From Zygosaccharomyces rouxii (lineage: Eukaryota; Ascomycota; Saccharomycetes; Saccharomycetales; Saccharomycetaceae), in NCBI RefSeq assembly GCF_000026365.1, contig NC_012992.1, positions 186,001-250,000 on the forward strand: DNA of 64,000 bases. Direction: 5' to 3'. The notes under the pieces were generated by a model. The model saw only the letters and a program-made list of their open reading frames with translations, was not told the origin of the DNA and searched no databases. The translations under genes were made by a program, and so were the position numbers. Of the stretch, positions 37,476-47,119 are shown piece after piece (within the stretch, counting starts at the first letter, position 1; each line of letters opens with the position of its first letter).

Positions 37476-38324
37476 CTAGACGGTACCCTCGGCGGCTAAG
37501 TTCTTTCCAGTACCAGCTGTAGTCCCATTAGAACCGTCAGTATGAGTGCCGCCGTCGTTGTCGATCCTTTGCTCCATCGCAGAGGTATCGGCGCTGTCCA
37601 CCGCATTGCCACTCGTATCTTCTCTTCTCACAAATCTACTAGGTTTCAAATGTCCACCCGGCGAACTGTTACCCAGTAAATTCGAGGTTTGTGGCTTTTC
37701 CATAGACAGCGGTGTTGTATGGATACCATTGCTGAAACCAGGAGACGGACTGAACAAATTGTGAACGTAATCACCCATATTAAACCTCAATTCGGACCTG
37801 CCGGGAGTCGATGGATGTGCACCTCTTAGAGTATATACCATTGGTGAGTCGCTAACCTTGAACGGCGATGATACTGGATTGGAATTTTTCAGATGCGATA
37901 GACGTACTGTCGTTTCATCCGGTGAAAACCCATTTGGCGTCGAAGGTCCCTTTCTATTAGTTGTAGTAGTTGTAGATGCACACGGTGACGTTGCTAGATA
38001 CATCAGTAGGTCTGCACCAACGTCGTCATCCTTAGTGGCTCTTGGCGTTGCAGGAGCGCGCAATATATTAGCGTCTCTCGAAGGCGGTGGTGGCGGTGGT
38101 GGCGTACCGGAGTCCTTAGGTTTATTACTGCTACTGTTACCTCTTGGAGTTGCGCCCAGAGTCTTTCTGGGAGAAACTTTTCTGATTGCCTCTGTAATAT
38201 CAGGGTCGCCTTTCCTCTTTTCACTAGCTTTACCCAGATTTAGCCGTAGTTGCCTCGTCATCTGGGCTAATTCTGCCCTCTCGAGAATCCTCGAGGCTAT
38301 CTGTTTCTCCTTCTCAGGTGTCAT
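37476..38324 (-). CDS. STB1: Stb1-like G1 transcription regulator
   Basis: 282 aa, basic and Ser/Pro/Thr-rich, with no folded catalytic domain visible. A helical N-terminus (about 1-40, EKEKQIASRILERAELAQMT) is followed by many SP/TP sites that suit cyclin-dependent kinase, and a conserved-looking block LRFNMGDYVHNLFSPSPGF at about 183-201. S. cerevisiae Stb1 (YNL309W, 420 aa) binds Swi6 and Sin3 and is phosphorylated by Cln-Cdc28 to time G1/S transcription. Identification rests on position, between KRI1 (YNL308C) and ZIM17 (YNL310C), together with composition. The frame is clearly coding, but the name is less certain than for its neighbours. Confidence 0.68.
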   Translation of the reverse strand: MTPEKEKQIASRILERAELAQMTRQLRLNLGKASEKRKGDPDITEAIRKVSPRKTLGATPRGNSSSNKPKDSGTPPPPPPPSRDANILRAPATPRATKDDDVGADLLMYLATSPCASTTTTTNRKGPSTPNGFSPDETTVRLSHLKNSNPVSSPFKVSDSPMVYTLRGAHPSTPGRSELRFNMGDYVHNLFSPSPGFSNGIHTTPLSMEKPQTSNLLGNSSPGGHLKPSRFVRREDTSGNAVDSADTSAMEQRIDNDGGTHTDGSNGTTAGTGKNLAAEGTV

Positions 38325-38883
38325 TACTGCCTTAACGAGTCCAACAACCGTCGACTTAGACCAAGATAAAGAGAGGTAACTTTGTTGAAATGGTTGAAAT
38401 CTTTTTTTATAGCAGGGCTAAAGTAGCTTGCTTAATTACGCGTGTTTGCCCAATGAAGAAAGCTAAAATTGATGTGCTTGACTACTAAATGAGATCTGGG
38501 GGGACCAGATCTAACCGTGAAAGGCAAAATTATACTCTACCACATACCCAATGGGATACTCAAGAAGGTAAAAGAACCTGCAGGATTGGGTAGTATCGCT
38601 GGGCCAGGACATGCGAATGCCCATTTTAGCTAACGGGACGCTTCCTGGTATCGGTCGAATACCCGATAGCCAAGCTTATACATGATTCCATGCATATTCA
38701 AAGGTCCGATACACGCAAGAACGTTTTCCAAGATCATACCTTGCATTTTACTGCCTCTTAGTTTCCATTTCCTCGAGCTCATCGATTTTTTTTCACTCGA
38801 GCTCATCGCATCGAAAAAACTCTTGCAACTAACGCACTACAAGACTCACATACAAACTCACACAGAAGTGCAGCTATTCAACA
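38325..38883. promoter_or_regulatory. STB1/ZIM17 divergent promoter
   Basis: 559 bp. AGATCTGG at 38492-38499 and CCAGATCT at 38505-38512 form a perfect 8-bp inverted repeat with a 5-nt spacer. CTCGAGCTCATCG occurs twice, at 38772-38784 and 38796-38808, containing the PAC core CTCATCG, separated by a T-rich RRPE-like stretch. These lie 76-112 bp before ZIM17. Confidence 0.5.
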
Positions 38884-39342
38884 ATGTTTCGTCTAAGTCT
38901 AAATGTGTGCCGCCGCTTAATAAAACCTACTAGAATCGTAAGACCATCTCTTATACCATCGTATATCCCACGCCACCGTCATTTCCATACTTCCACAAGA
39001 TGGCTACAGAACAAGACTCCTATTGGCAAAGTGGATAAGCCCATGATGATGATCGCATTTACATGTAAAAAATGTAACGATCGTTCGTCTCACACCATGT
39101 CCAAACAAGCTTACACAAAGGGTACTGTTTTAATCCAATGTCCATCCTGTCAAGTAAGACATCTAATCGCTGATCATCTCAAGATTTTCAGCGATGAGCA
39201 CATCACTATTGAAGATATATTGAGGGCTAAAGGTGAATCAGCATCGCTGACCGCGGATGATCTGGCATTTGAAGACATTCCTGAAAGCTTAAAGGATGTC
39301 TTGGGTAAATATGCAAAGGATAAGAAACATGATGACGAATAA
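38884..39342 (+). CDS. ZIM17: Zim17/Tim15 mitochondrial Hsp70-escort zinc-finger protein
   Basis: 152 aa. The N-terminus is a strongly basic mitochondrial presequence (about 1-40, [13 protein letters not shown]). The DNL-type zinc finger has CKKC at about 61-64 and CPSC at about 89-92, with the conserved [14 protein letters not shown] between. Zim17 keeps mitochondrial Hsp70 (Ssc1, Ssq1) soluble and so supports protein import and Fe-S cluster assembly. Its neighbours STB1 and SKP2 equal YNL309W-YNL311C. Confidence 0.95.
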   Translation: MFRLSLNVCRRLIKPTRIVRPSLIPSYIPRHRHFHTSTRWLQNKTPIGKVDKPMMMIAFTCKKCNDRSSHTMSKQAYTKGTVLIQCPSCQVRHLIADHLKIFSDEHITIEDILRAKGESASLTADDLAFEDIPESLKDVLGKYAKDKKHDDE

Positions 39343-39519
39343 GAAAGGATGTACGTACGTTATATACCGCCTAATTGCTTTATAACAGTTTTGATTCATT
39401 ACTTTTACTGTTTCGGCATGTTATAGGTTCAGATAGTGAAAAGTCTTGGAAGAAGCCACACGCACAAACATACATACATAGTATAATAGTACTCGAGAAT
39501 AGTATCAGTAACTACTGTA

Positions 39520-41529
39520 ATGAGAAGATTACAGCTATTTGGAAGGAATAAATCTCAGCCGTCGCAAGCAAAAGTAAGCGAAGAGAGCGTATCAGCATCG
39601 TCACCTCCCTCTTCACTAGGGTTTTTAGAATTCTCCAATGATGTTTTATGCCGGATCTTGAACCATTTAGATACAAATACGTTACTAAGCCTGTGTCAAG
39701 TTCATTCTCGACTGTATACATTGGTATCCAATCAGTTCCTCTATAAACATGTCAAATTAGAGGATAAATTCTCATTACTCAAATTTAACGTTTTGATCCA
39801 TGGTGAGTTTAGAACCAGTAACGTCATTAATAGTAGGAAATCTAACACAGAGAGTCGAAATGCTCGGTTTTTAGTGCAAACAATTGAATTTAAGGATCCT
39901 CAATGTCAAGATTCACTTTTGAAATATAGCAAATTCCACAGACCTAATGAATCGCTGATCGGTGGTACTTACCTATTGGATACTAATCACATCCCGACTC
40001 GAGATGACCGTACAGCTCGATATATCCAGTATACCTATATTGAACTGATGCTAGACATTATCGATTATCTGCCGAATCTCAGACATATCATTTTAAGCCA
40101 TGTCCAGCCAGGATTCAAGATCCCTCTGTGGTACTCTGCATTTAACGATGGGTCAAGAGATTTCTTTAAAAAAATTATAAAGGATCAACAATCGATCAAT
40201 AGTAATGATTTGAGAGCATTTGAAGTGTCTACGAAATTTGTGACCGACTATGAAGCAAAGTTCTATTCATTGCCTCGTATCAAGACGTTAGAAATTAGAG
40301 CATCCAAGGATAAAGGAAGCAAAAATCAAGTTGCGTTGAGATATAACATGCTTTCATGTTTTGGTGTGATCGATCACTTGGTTCTGGAGAACCTTGTAGT
40401 GGACACAGAGTCGCTGGATACACCAATGGAGTTTATTCCGTTCCATTTGAGGTTAGACCCTTCTGGAGTTTACGATTTACATTCTCCTGTACATGCACTG
40501 ACGTTAAAATCGTGTACCATAGTACCTGGTAATGGTATATTACGTCTTGTGCACGATTATTTCAAATGCGTTAGATCTTTACAGTTGCTGGATCTGACTA
40601 GCAAATATGATATGCTAATTTGTAGCTGTTTCAGCTCTCTAACCGATTTAACAATTGACTGTAGTAGTCATTGTTTCACACATGAAAAATTGGTTAGTGA
40701 TTCGTATTATCAAACTGATGAGACAGCCAATTATGACGATGATTGTGATCGTGATTCATTGGCGGAAACGTTATTAGATGTGCCCGAAGACCATACGCTA
40801 TCAGCGCCTCCACCAACGACACCCGTGGTCATATCATTAAATCTGGGATACTTATCGAGAAATCCGGGAAATGATCCAGAACGTAGTAAGAAGCAAATTG
40901 CATTAATTACCAAATCTCAAAACGAATTCTTCAGTCAACTGGGGATTCCTAAATTTCACATTTGTTACCATTACTATAAACAGCTTTGGGATAGGCTACC
41001 ACGTAAAAACATTAACGTTAACATCATCAACATTCCATTCACAAATGTTTATCCATTATCACCGGAGCTCTATTGTGAAAAGATAATTTCCTCCTTAGAT
41101 GACGATCAACAGACTTTAATCGGTGCAAATATGGATGATCCTGCTGAAATGAGACATTACTATTGGGATGAGTCAGTGCGTAGCTGTATTAGAGCCAAAA
41201 TAGATGTACTCTTAAGTCGGGGTCAACACGGTGACATTACCGCTGATGAAGTTCTACAAAATACAAAAGATGAAGCTCTTAATAATTATAAAAACTCTAA
41301 AGTGTTTGCAGATATACCCAATATTAATTTGTGGTGCTTCCTGAAATCGTTATCGAAATTTAAATCAGTAAAGATTCAAATGCTACGACGCTGGTTATTT
41401 TGTACGCCAAGGTCAAGGTATGATTGGGAATTGCTGCTTAGACCTGTACTTAACGTCGATGTACCCATTGAAGTTCGCGATAAGGACGGGTTTGTGCTCT
41501 ACTCATACGGATCAGTTAAAAAAGCTTAA
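39520..41529 (+). CDS. SKP2: F-box protein Skp2
   Basis: 669 aa. An F-box is visible at about 32-75 (LEFSNDVLCRILNHLDTNTL then LCQVHSRLYTLVSNQFLY). The remainder is a long leucine-rich, LRR-like region without clear repeats. F-box proteins bring substrates to the SCF ligase, whose RING subunit Hrt1 is also in this window. S. cerevisiae Skp2 (YNL311C, 763 aa) is reported to target sulfur-pathway enzymes such as adenylyl-sulfate kinase; that role is known there and only inferred here. Order ZIM17-SKP2-RFA2 equals YNL310C-YNL312W, with GAS4 interleaved. Confidence 0.88.
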   Translation: MRRLQLFGRNKSQPSQAKVSEESVSASSPPSSLGFLEFSNDVLCRILNHLDTNTLLSLCQVHSRLYTLVSNQFLYKHVKLEDKFSLLKFNVLIHGEFRTSNVINSRKSNTESRNARFLVQTIEFKDPQCQDSLLKYSKFHRPNESLIGGTYLLDTNHIPTRDDRTARYIQYTYIELMLDIIDYLPNLRHIILSHVQPGFKIPLWYSAFNDGSRDFFKKIIKDQQSINSNDLRAFEVSTKFVTDYEAKFYSLPRIKTLEIRASKDKGSKNQVALRYNMLSCFGVIDHLVLENLVVDTESLDTPMEFIPFHLRLDPSGVYDLHSPVHALTLKSCTIVPGNGILRLVHDYFKCVRSLQLLDLTSKYDMLICSCFSSLTDLTIDCSSHCFTHEKLVSDSYYQTDETANYDDDCDRDSLAETLLDVPEDHTLSAPPPTTPVVISLNLGYLSRNPGNDPERSKKQIALITKSQNEFFSQLGIPKFHICYHYYKQLWDRLPRKNINVNIINIPFTNVYPLSPELYCEKIISSLDDDQQTLIGANMDDPAEMRHYYWDESVRSCIRAKIDVLLSRGQHGDITADEVLQNTKDEALNNYKNSKVFADIPNINLWCFLKSLSKFKSVKIQMLRRWLFCTPRSRYDWELLLRPVLNVDVPIEVRDKDGFVLYSYGSVKKA

Positions 41530-41573
41530 TAATAGTAATTCATATATATATCGATTTATTTCTGCATCTAATT

Positions 41574-42998
41574 TTAAAACACTTGAAGCATACTGTTAAA
41601 TAATATGAAAGCGAATGATGACCATAGTGGTACTTTGAGATTGTTACCAGCATTTTTCCTATGTTTTTCTTTACCCTCGTATTTAGGATCACCCAAGTAC
41701 GGCTCTAGATCTCTAACTATTTTCACTTTAGTCTCCCCTTTCCAAGGATTACCTTTATCATCAACGATATTTAGCGTACATTGTAGATCATCTTCAGTTA
41801 GATCGACGTATTCACCTTTCGCTACATCCACACCATCTTTGATCAAAGAACTAGCCAACCCTTTGGTCACCTTAGCCTCCGTATTCAAATTTGCATACCT
41901 AGCTCTGCATGATGGTGTCTTATTCTCGTAAGCTTGTTGATTTATCTCACCATCCTTGGCAATAGCACTCGAAACTTGATCAGAATTGGGCAATGAAATT
42001 GTTTTATAATGTTTCTTTAAACTATCAAAATCATTCAAAACTTTTACAGTACCATTAGAATTAATATCGACTAAACCGTAATTGTTATCCTCTTGAGAAA
42101 ATTCATACACAAGACCACCGCTAAAAGTGGTAAACATATGTTCAGAGAAAAGAGCTTGCACTTCATCGAAAGTCCGAGGCAACACTTTATTACAACCAAA
42201 CTCTGAGAAGAAGACAGGTTTTGTATAGTTCTTGTAGGCATCTACTAGTTGATCATAACCAGAAGTCTGAATTGTTTGCCGCCCACACCATTGATAAGAG
42301 TTAACCCCATAGAAATCAACACTAAGACTGGCAGATTCTTCTTCAGCACACTCCAAATAACTCGAAAGAGGAATACGGTAGTTTAAATCATCTGCTGCCG
42401 AATAACCAACGGGAATGGCTCTGGGAGAATGCGTCTTGATATATGTCTTCATATCACCTATGACGCTCTTCACATAAGGTGGTGAAATCTGCGCAGAGAT
42501 TTTATCATTGACGACTTCATTACCAGCAAAGAACCCTAAAGTATTGTTATAATGAGAAAATTGTTCCACGAGCCTAAAAATGTGTTCCAAATATGCAGGA
42601 TTGTAAGTAGTCCATGGCTCGTATCTATTTAAATGTTGATTTTGTAAAGGTGAATTAACATCCAAAATCAAATATATCCCTGCTACAGCTAACATGGACA
42701 TACACTTATCATGATTTAGATCAGGATTGAGCGAATAAATTCTTATCGTATTGATACCTAAATCTTGAAATAATACGACGTCACGAGCACAAGCCGATGG
42801 ATCAGACAATGGATCATTTTCTCCAGTTACTTCGGATGATCCACCTGGTTGATAATCCACACCTTTAATAAAGAATGGTTCACCCGTAATTGAATACACA
42901 AATTGCTTACCATCAATAGCTATAGGAGCGATGTATCCATAAACCAATTTCAAATAAATGGCAAAGAGAAACAAACGCCAAAATTTTAATGTGCCCAT
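41574..42998 (-). CDS. GAS4: GPI-anchored 1,3-beta-glucanosyltransferase Gas4
   Basis: 474 aa (S. cerevisiae 471). A signal peptide (about 1-21) precedes the GH72 domain. The two catalytic glutamates are at 161 (FFAGNEV) and 266 (FFSEFGC), and family cysteines are in place. There is no Cys-box CBM43 module, so it is a GH72- enzyme like Gas3-5. The hydrophobic C-terminus (about 457-474) after an Asn-rich stretch fits a GPI signal. The enzyme elongates beta-1,3-glucan; Gas4 is sporulation-specific in S. cerevisiae, for spore-wall assembly. Positional counterpart YOL132W, between ALR1 and HRT1 of the YOL track. Confidence 0.9.
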   Translation of the reverse strand: MGTLKFWRLFLFAIYLKLVYGYIAPIAIDGKQFVYSITGEPFFIKGVDYQPGGSSEVTGENDPLSDPSACARDVVLFQDLGINTIRIYSLNPDLNHDKCMSMLAVAGIYLILDVNSPLQNQHLNRYEPWTTYNPAYLEHIFRLVEQFSHYNNTLGFFAGNEVVNDKISAQISPPYVKSVIGDMKTYIKTHSPRAIPVGYSAADDLNYRIPLSSYLECAEEESASLSVDFYGVNSYQWCGRQTIQTSGYDQLVDAYKNYTKPVFFSEFGCNKVLPRTFDEVQALFSEHMFTTFSGGLVYEFSQEDNNYGLVDINSNGTVKVLNDFDSLKKHYKTISLPNSDQVSSAIAKDGEINQQAYENKTPSCRARYANLNTEAKVTKGLASSLIKDGVDVAKGEYVDLTEDDLQCTLNIVDDKGNPWKGETKVKIVRDLEPYLGDPKYEGKEKHRKNAGNNLKVPLWSSFAFILFNSMLQVF

Positions 42999-43256
42999 GT
43001 CTTATTTCTTTATTTCACGGTTAGTTCAAGGAGCATACGAATGGATATTCATCGTAGTTGTCATATCTGTTAATATATCTTAGCCGCCTTTCTACTAATC
43101 AATTCCTTGTGTCAGCATCGCCAAAAGCGGTAATGCGACGACACACAAAAAAAAACAAACAAAAAAAAAAACTTATATTTTTACAAAGCCAAAAAATCGT
43201 CATTCAAAGATCTGTAAATATCCTATCACACTGGCCTCCAAAATGACATTAATTGT

Positions 43257-44179
43257 TTAAAATCCGTTTAGTGGGAAGTAAGTTGTATCAGTAATGGTTG
43301 GATAAATAAATCCCTGTTCCGTCAAGGTATCACAACATTGTTTTACGGTATCTTCATCCAAATCAAGAGCCTGTACAAATTGTGGGATTGGTACACCAAA
43401 ATCATTAGGATCTTGGCCTTGACAACGAACTCTACAATATGCCAAAACTCTTTCTTTCGGATTCTCAGAATTGGCAGCCCTTTCATCTTCCTGAATAAAA
43501 AGAGATTTCCCATCTTGTTGTTGAGCTCCTTCTTCCATGGCAGGCTGTTTCAGTTTACCATTAGCAATCGAAAAACATTTAATGACTTCCAAATGATGCA
43601 TTATAACGTCGTTAAAGGAGTCTACAATTTTAATCACAGCATATTGCACGTTACTCTTCCCACTAAACTCTTTAAGAGCACCGTACACTTTAACATATTC
43701 TCCTATGTGATACTGTTGCGCCACTTGAGAGCTATCCTTTTCACCATTACCTTCTTGACTCATTTTCATATCACTCGTATCGTCACTCCATTTTCTAACA
43801 TCGATTTGGGCTGTACCATCTTCTATCGTTAGCTCCACATTGGAAGTCTTATCTGTAATGTTTCTAACAACACCAACAAAGCTTACGTGGTGTAATTCTT
43901 GATTATGTATGACGAAGGGTCCATCTTGTACTTGTTGTTTAGCTTCCAATATTTGCTTTATAGTAACTGGAGTAAGTGTGTTAGTACGGTAATTTGGACC
44001 TCCAGACTCACCAGAATTAGGTCTAGAATCTGAATTTACAAAACCGCCACCACTACCACCATTCATTGATGAAAATTCGTTAAAAGGCTGATTAGCTGAA
44101 GAAAGCATTAGCTGTTAGTAAGCTGAGGAAAGAGGCAATCTTGATCTGAAATAAAAACATTCAAATACATACCAGACAT
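43257..44179 (-). CDS. RFA2: Replication protein A 32-kDa subunit (one intron)
   Basis: The coding sequence is complement(join(43257..44095, 44173..44179)), 281 aa. Exon 1 is only seven nucleotides, ATGTCTG. After splicing the N-terminus reads MSANQPFNEFSS, aligning with S. cerevisiae Rfa2 MATYQPYNEYSS. The alternative, an unspliced ATG at 44108 inside the intron, gives MLSSANQPFNEF and is rejected because it lies between branch site and acceptor. An OB-fold (about 60-190) carries TLTPVTIKQI and LHHVSFVGVVRNI; a C-terminal winged helix ends the protein. RPA binds single-stranded DNA in replication and repair. A CGCG core at 44278-44281 resembles an MBF site, fitting G1/S expression. Counterpart YNL312W, which also has a 5' intron. 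Confidence 0.95.
44096..44172 (-). other. Spliceosomal intron of RFA2
   Basis: 77 nt on the minus strand. Donor GTATGT at 44172-44167, branch site TACTAAC at 44120-44114, acceptor CAG at 44098-44096. The in-frame continuation confirms the junction. Confidence 0.95.
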
Positions 44180-44319
44180 TTCAAAGGTTATTGATGATGT
44201 ATATCGAGCTCAAATGATGAACGGTTTCGTTGTTAAAGGTGGTCAGTCAAGGTTAATTCATTTTACTTTTACGTGTACGCGACTAGATACACGTTCGTGG
44301 ATAATGAGTTGAAAAATTT

Positions 44320-44348
44320 TGGATATCTCATCTCATCGATCCAAGATG
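44320..44348 (+). promoter_or_regulatory. RRPE and PAC elements upstream of EMW1
   Basis: TGAAAAATTTT at 44320-44330 is an exact RRPE match (Stb3 site). CTCATCG at 44342-44348 is a PAC core. Both lie 66-94 bp before the EMW1 ATG, in the spacing typical of ribosome-biogenesis genes. Confidence 0.6.
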
Positions 44349-44413
44349 CCAAAGACCTCATGTAATACAAGTCGAAAAGACTTCATTGGTGTGTTTAAGC
44401 GGTTAGGTGAAGT

Positions 44414-47104
44414 ATGGATACGATTCTGCACACTTACCTTTTACTTGCAGAGAACCCTGTGAAACTTGACGGCGAATATTTGCAAAAATATGATGCCCGA
44501 AAGCTTCGATATGGTAAAAACATCTTAGAAGGGTTACCACATCTAGTCGTACAGTCTATTTTAGAAGCCACTCCCCATTTGAATATTGCGGACAATTCCG
44601 ATGAGATTCAGGTTTTAGAGGCGCTCAGAACCTTCTGTGGCCGCTTTAGCTCCAGTGAAGATGCATTACTGCTTGCAATTGCCCTTTTACAAACATTTAT
44701 TCAAAATAATTATACGGGTCCATGCTTTCTAAGTGAAATTAAAGAAATTGAAGGCGCTAAGCAGAGTGTTTTGGTTAATTTGCTGTCATCTGGTGGGCAA
44801 CCAGCATATGATTTAATGGAAAGTCCATTACTTCTAATCCTATCACTAATACTGTTGGAACAAATTACACAACAACCAAGTATTTTGGGTAATGCTACGG
44901 ATGATGAAGAAATTGATCCACCAGTTGTCTCTCCCACCAATACTCCCAGTTTGCTTGCGGTTGCCCATTGGTGGAGAGCTAGAGCGCTAGTAACACATTT
45001 GTCTCTGTTATCAGAGCCATCTGGATACCAACCAGCAATCATTGCATCCATTTTAGGTTCTGTAGACCTAGTTCATGCCATTACCAAGGATCTACCATCC
45101 GAATTTCCTGAAATGACAAAGAAAAACCTTTACACTATTTTTTACTTGGAAAACGTTAAATCTTCGTTAGCCATCAATACAGAGCACTTATGCCTACCTA
45201 CCTTGACAAAGGTTAAAAAATTGACCAATTTTGAATTTGTGTTGACTGGTGCTCGTGCTATAAGAACCAAGTTTCAACAAAAGTCTCATTCAGGATTAAT
45301 TATTCTGGCTGAATCATCATTTCAATCGCTCGAAGCTGAACAAGGTGAACCTGAAGATGCCCTACCGGAAAATTTCACACTTCAATCAGATTTACTTCTG
45401 GAAAAGACTCATTTTGAATCCATTGGAAATGAACCTTTAGATCAGCAAATTGTAAAAAGTAGAAAATTGGAAAGTGATGAAGATATGGAGGAAGAAAATA
45501 AAGTACTACCAGTTGCACTCCGTCAAGAAAATATTCCTTCTCATTTACAAGCTTTAGATCCTAATGAGCAACCAAAACTCTCGAATTACGATAACATCCA
45601 GTTGTTATTACGTTTATATGTTCTAAGACAACTCAGTCCCGCTAAGGATCCAATGGTAGAAGAAGAATTAGGCGCCGTTATCTACAGAATTATTCACCAA
45701 GATGGCCCCAAGAATTATGGTATTTTCTCCCGTGCATTATGGGAAAGATCTGTTGTTGAAACGTTAAAGGCTAGAACCGTAGAAAGAGGGTTGCTGCAGA
45801 TGCAAGCGCTAGTCGAAGAACTTGGCCTCAGAATAAGAACAAAATTACTCTCGCACGATGATAACACTGAAAATCCTCCATCCAGACTCAAATACATCCA
45901 TCAGCTTCCCTTTATTCCACGTTGGGAACTCGATACCCTTTTGGCAGAGAAATACATGTCACTAGGTGTGCTGAAATCAGCAGTAGAAATTTACGAAAGA
46001 CTTCATTTGGCTTGTGAAGCTGCCTTATGTTATGCCGCTGTTGGTGATGAAAGACAGGCAGAAACTATAATCCTAAACAGAATAAATGAAAACCCCAAGG
46101 ATGCAAGAGCAATTTCCATTCTTGGTGACATCAGACAAGATCCAAACTTATGGGAACAAAGTTGGCAAATCGGCAAATATGTTAATGCAAAGAATTCTTT
46201 GGCTAAATACTATTACCAACCACCACCATCATCAGGTCTTACAAAGAATTTGGGAGCCGTCTTGAGACATTTGAACGATTCCCTGAGAAGATACCCATTA
46301 AGTTTTGAAACTTGGTATTTCTACGGATGTGTAGGACTAGAAAGCGGAAAAATGGAATTGGCCGCTGAGGCCTTTTCGCGCTGTGTATCATTAGATCCTA
46401 CCCATGGTGCAGCTTGGTCCAATTTAAGTGCAGCATATGTCGAATTGGACAAATTGAAGGAGGCATTCAGTTGTTTGAAGCAAGCAGTTTCAACAGACGC
46501 TAGAAAGAATTGGCGTATATGGGAAAATTACATGCTTGTTGCTATGAAATTGAACGAGTGGCAAGACGTTCTCATGGCATGTAAAAATTTGGTCACTATT
46601 AAAAGGGACAGGGTTGGTGAAGCTTCTATCGATTTACCGGTGGTTGAGAAGCTTGTTGAATTACTTATATCTACAGATTACGAAGTGGATTCCTTATCGT
46701 ACTACCAAAGATCATGCATTGATTTCATCTGCAATACGATACCTTCTATAGTGACAACAAGCGCTAGGTGCTGGAGAATTGTCGCTAGAGTAGAACTTTG
46801 GAGAGGAAGACCATGGGCAGCTCTTGATTGTCATGAAAAGGCGTACCGTGCCGTTTCTCATAATCCTGATTTAGAGATTAATGAAAAAATCTGGGAAGAA
46901 ACTGTTGATGCGTGTGACGATTTAGTTGCCGCCTACGAATCCCTTGGTGAAATGGAAGGCAGACATGGATCCGGTTCATTGGTATGTCAAGACTGGAAAT
47001 ACAAATCTCGCGCTACCATTAAAGCCCTAATGAGCAAAGGGAAAGGTATCTGGGAAGAATCAGATGGTTGGGAGAGGTTGTTAGAGATGAGAAGACAACT
47101 GTGA
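44414..47104 (+). CDS. EMW1: Essential TPR protein Emw1 (TTC27 family)
   Basis: 896 aa (S. cerevisiae 904). The N-terminal two thirds are helical without clear repeats. TPR units follow at about 520-720, including WYFYGCVGLESGKMELAAEA and WSNLSAAYVELDKLKEAFSC. Emw1 is essential in S. cerevisiae and its mutants have wall-integrity defects; the biochemical role is not established. Counterpart YNL313C, divergent from RFA2 as here. Its stop codon is 15 bp from that of DAL82 on the opposite strand. Confidence 0.93.
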   Translation: MDTILHTYLLLAENPVKLDGEYLQKYDARKLRYGKNILEGLPHLVVQSILEATPHLNIADNSDEIQVLEALRTFCGRFSSSEDALLLAIALLQTFIQNNYTGPCFLSEIKEIEGAKQSVLVNLLSSGGQPAYDLMESPLLLILSLILLEQITQQPSILGNATDDEEIDPPVVSPTNTPSLLAVAHWWRARALVTHLSLLSEPSGYQPAIIASILGSVDLVHAITKDLPSEFPEMTKKNLYTIFYLENVKSSLAINTEHLCLPTLTKVKKLTNFEFVLTGARAIRTKFQQKSHSGLIILAESSFQSLEAEQGEPEDALPENFTLQSDLLLEKTHFESIGNEPLDQQIVKSRKLESDEDMEEENKVLPVALRQENIPSHLQALDPNEQPKLSNYDNIQLLLRLYVLRQLSPAKDPMVEEELGAVIYRIIHQDGPKNYGIFSRALWERSVVETLKARTVERGLLQMQALVEELGLRIRTKLLSHDDNTENPPSRLKYIHQLPFIPRWELDTLLAEKYMSLGVLKSAVEIYERLHLACEAALCYAAVGDERQAETIILNRINENPKDARAISILGDIRQDPNLWEQSWQIGKYVNAKNSLAKYYYQPPPSSGLTKNLGAVLRHLNDSLRRYPLSFETWYFYGCVGLESGKMELAAEAFSRCVSLDPTHGAAWSNLSAAYVELDKLKEAFSCLKQAVSTDARKNWRIWENYMLVAMKLNEWQDVLMACKNLVTIKRDRVGEASIDLPVVEKLVELLISTDYEVDSLSYYQRSCIDFICNTIPSIVTTSARCWRIVARVELWRGRPWAALDCHEKAYRAVSHNPDLEINEKIWEETVDACDDLVAAYESLGEMEGRHGSGSLVCQDWKYKSRATIKALMSKGKGIWEESDGWERLLEMRRQL

Positions 47105-47119
47105 ATAGTGTAGTTTATA

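Noticed and set aside
43257..44108. Unspliced RFA2 starting at the ATG at 44108
   Set aside because: This ATG lies between the branch site and acceptor of a clear intron; splicing restores the family N-terminus.
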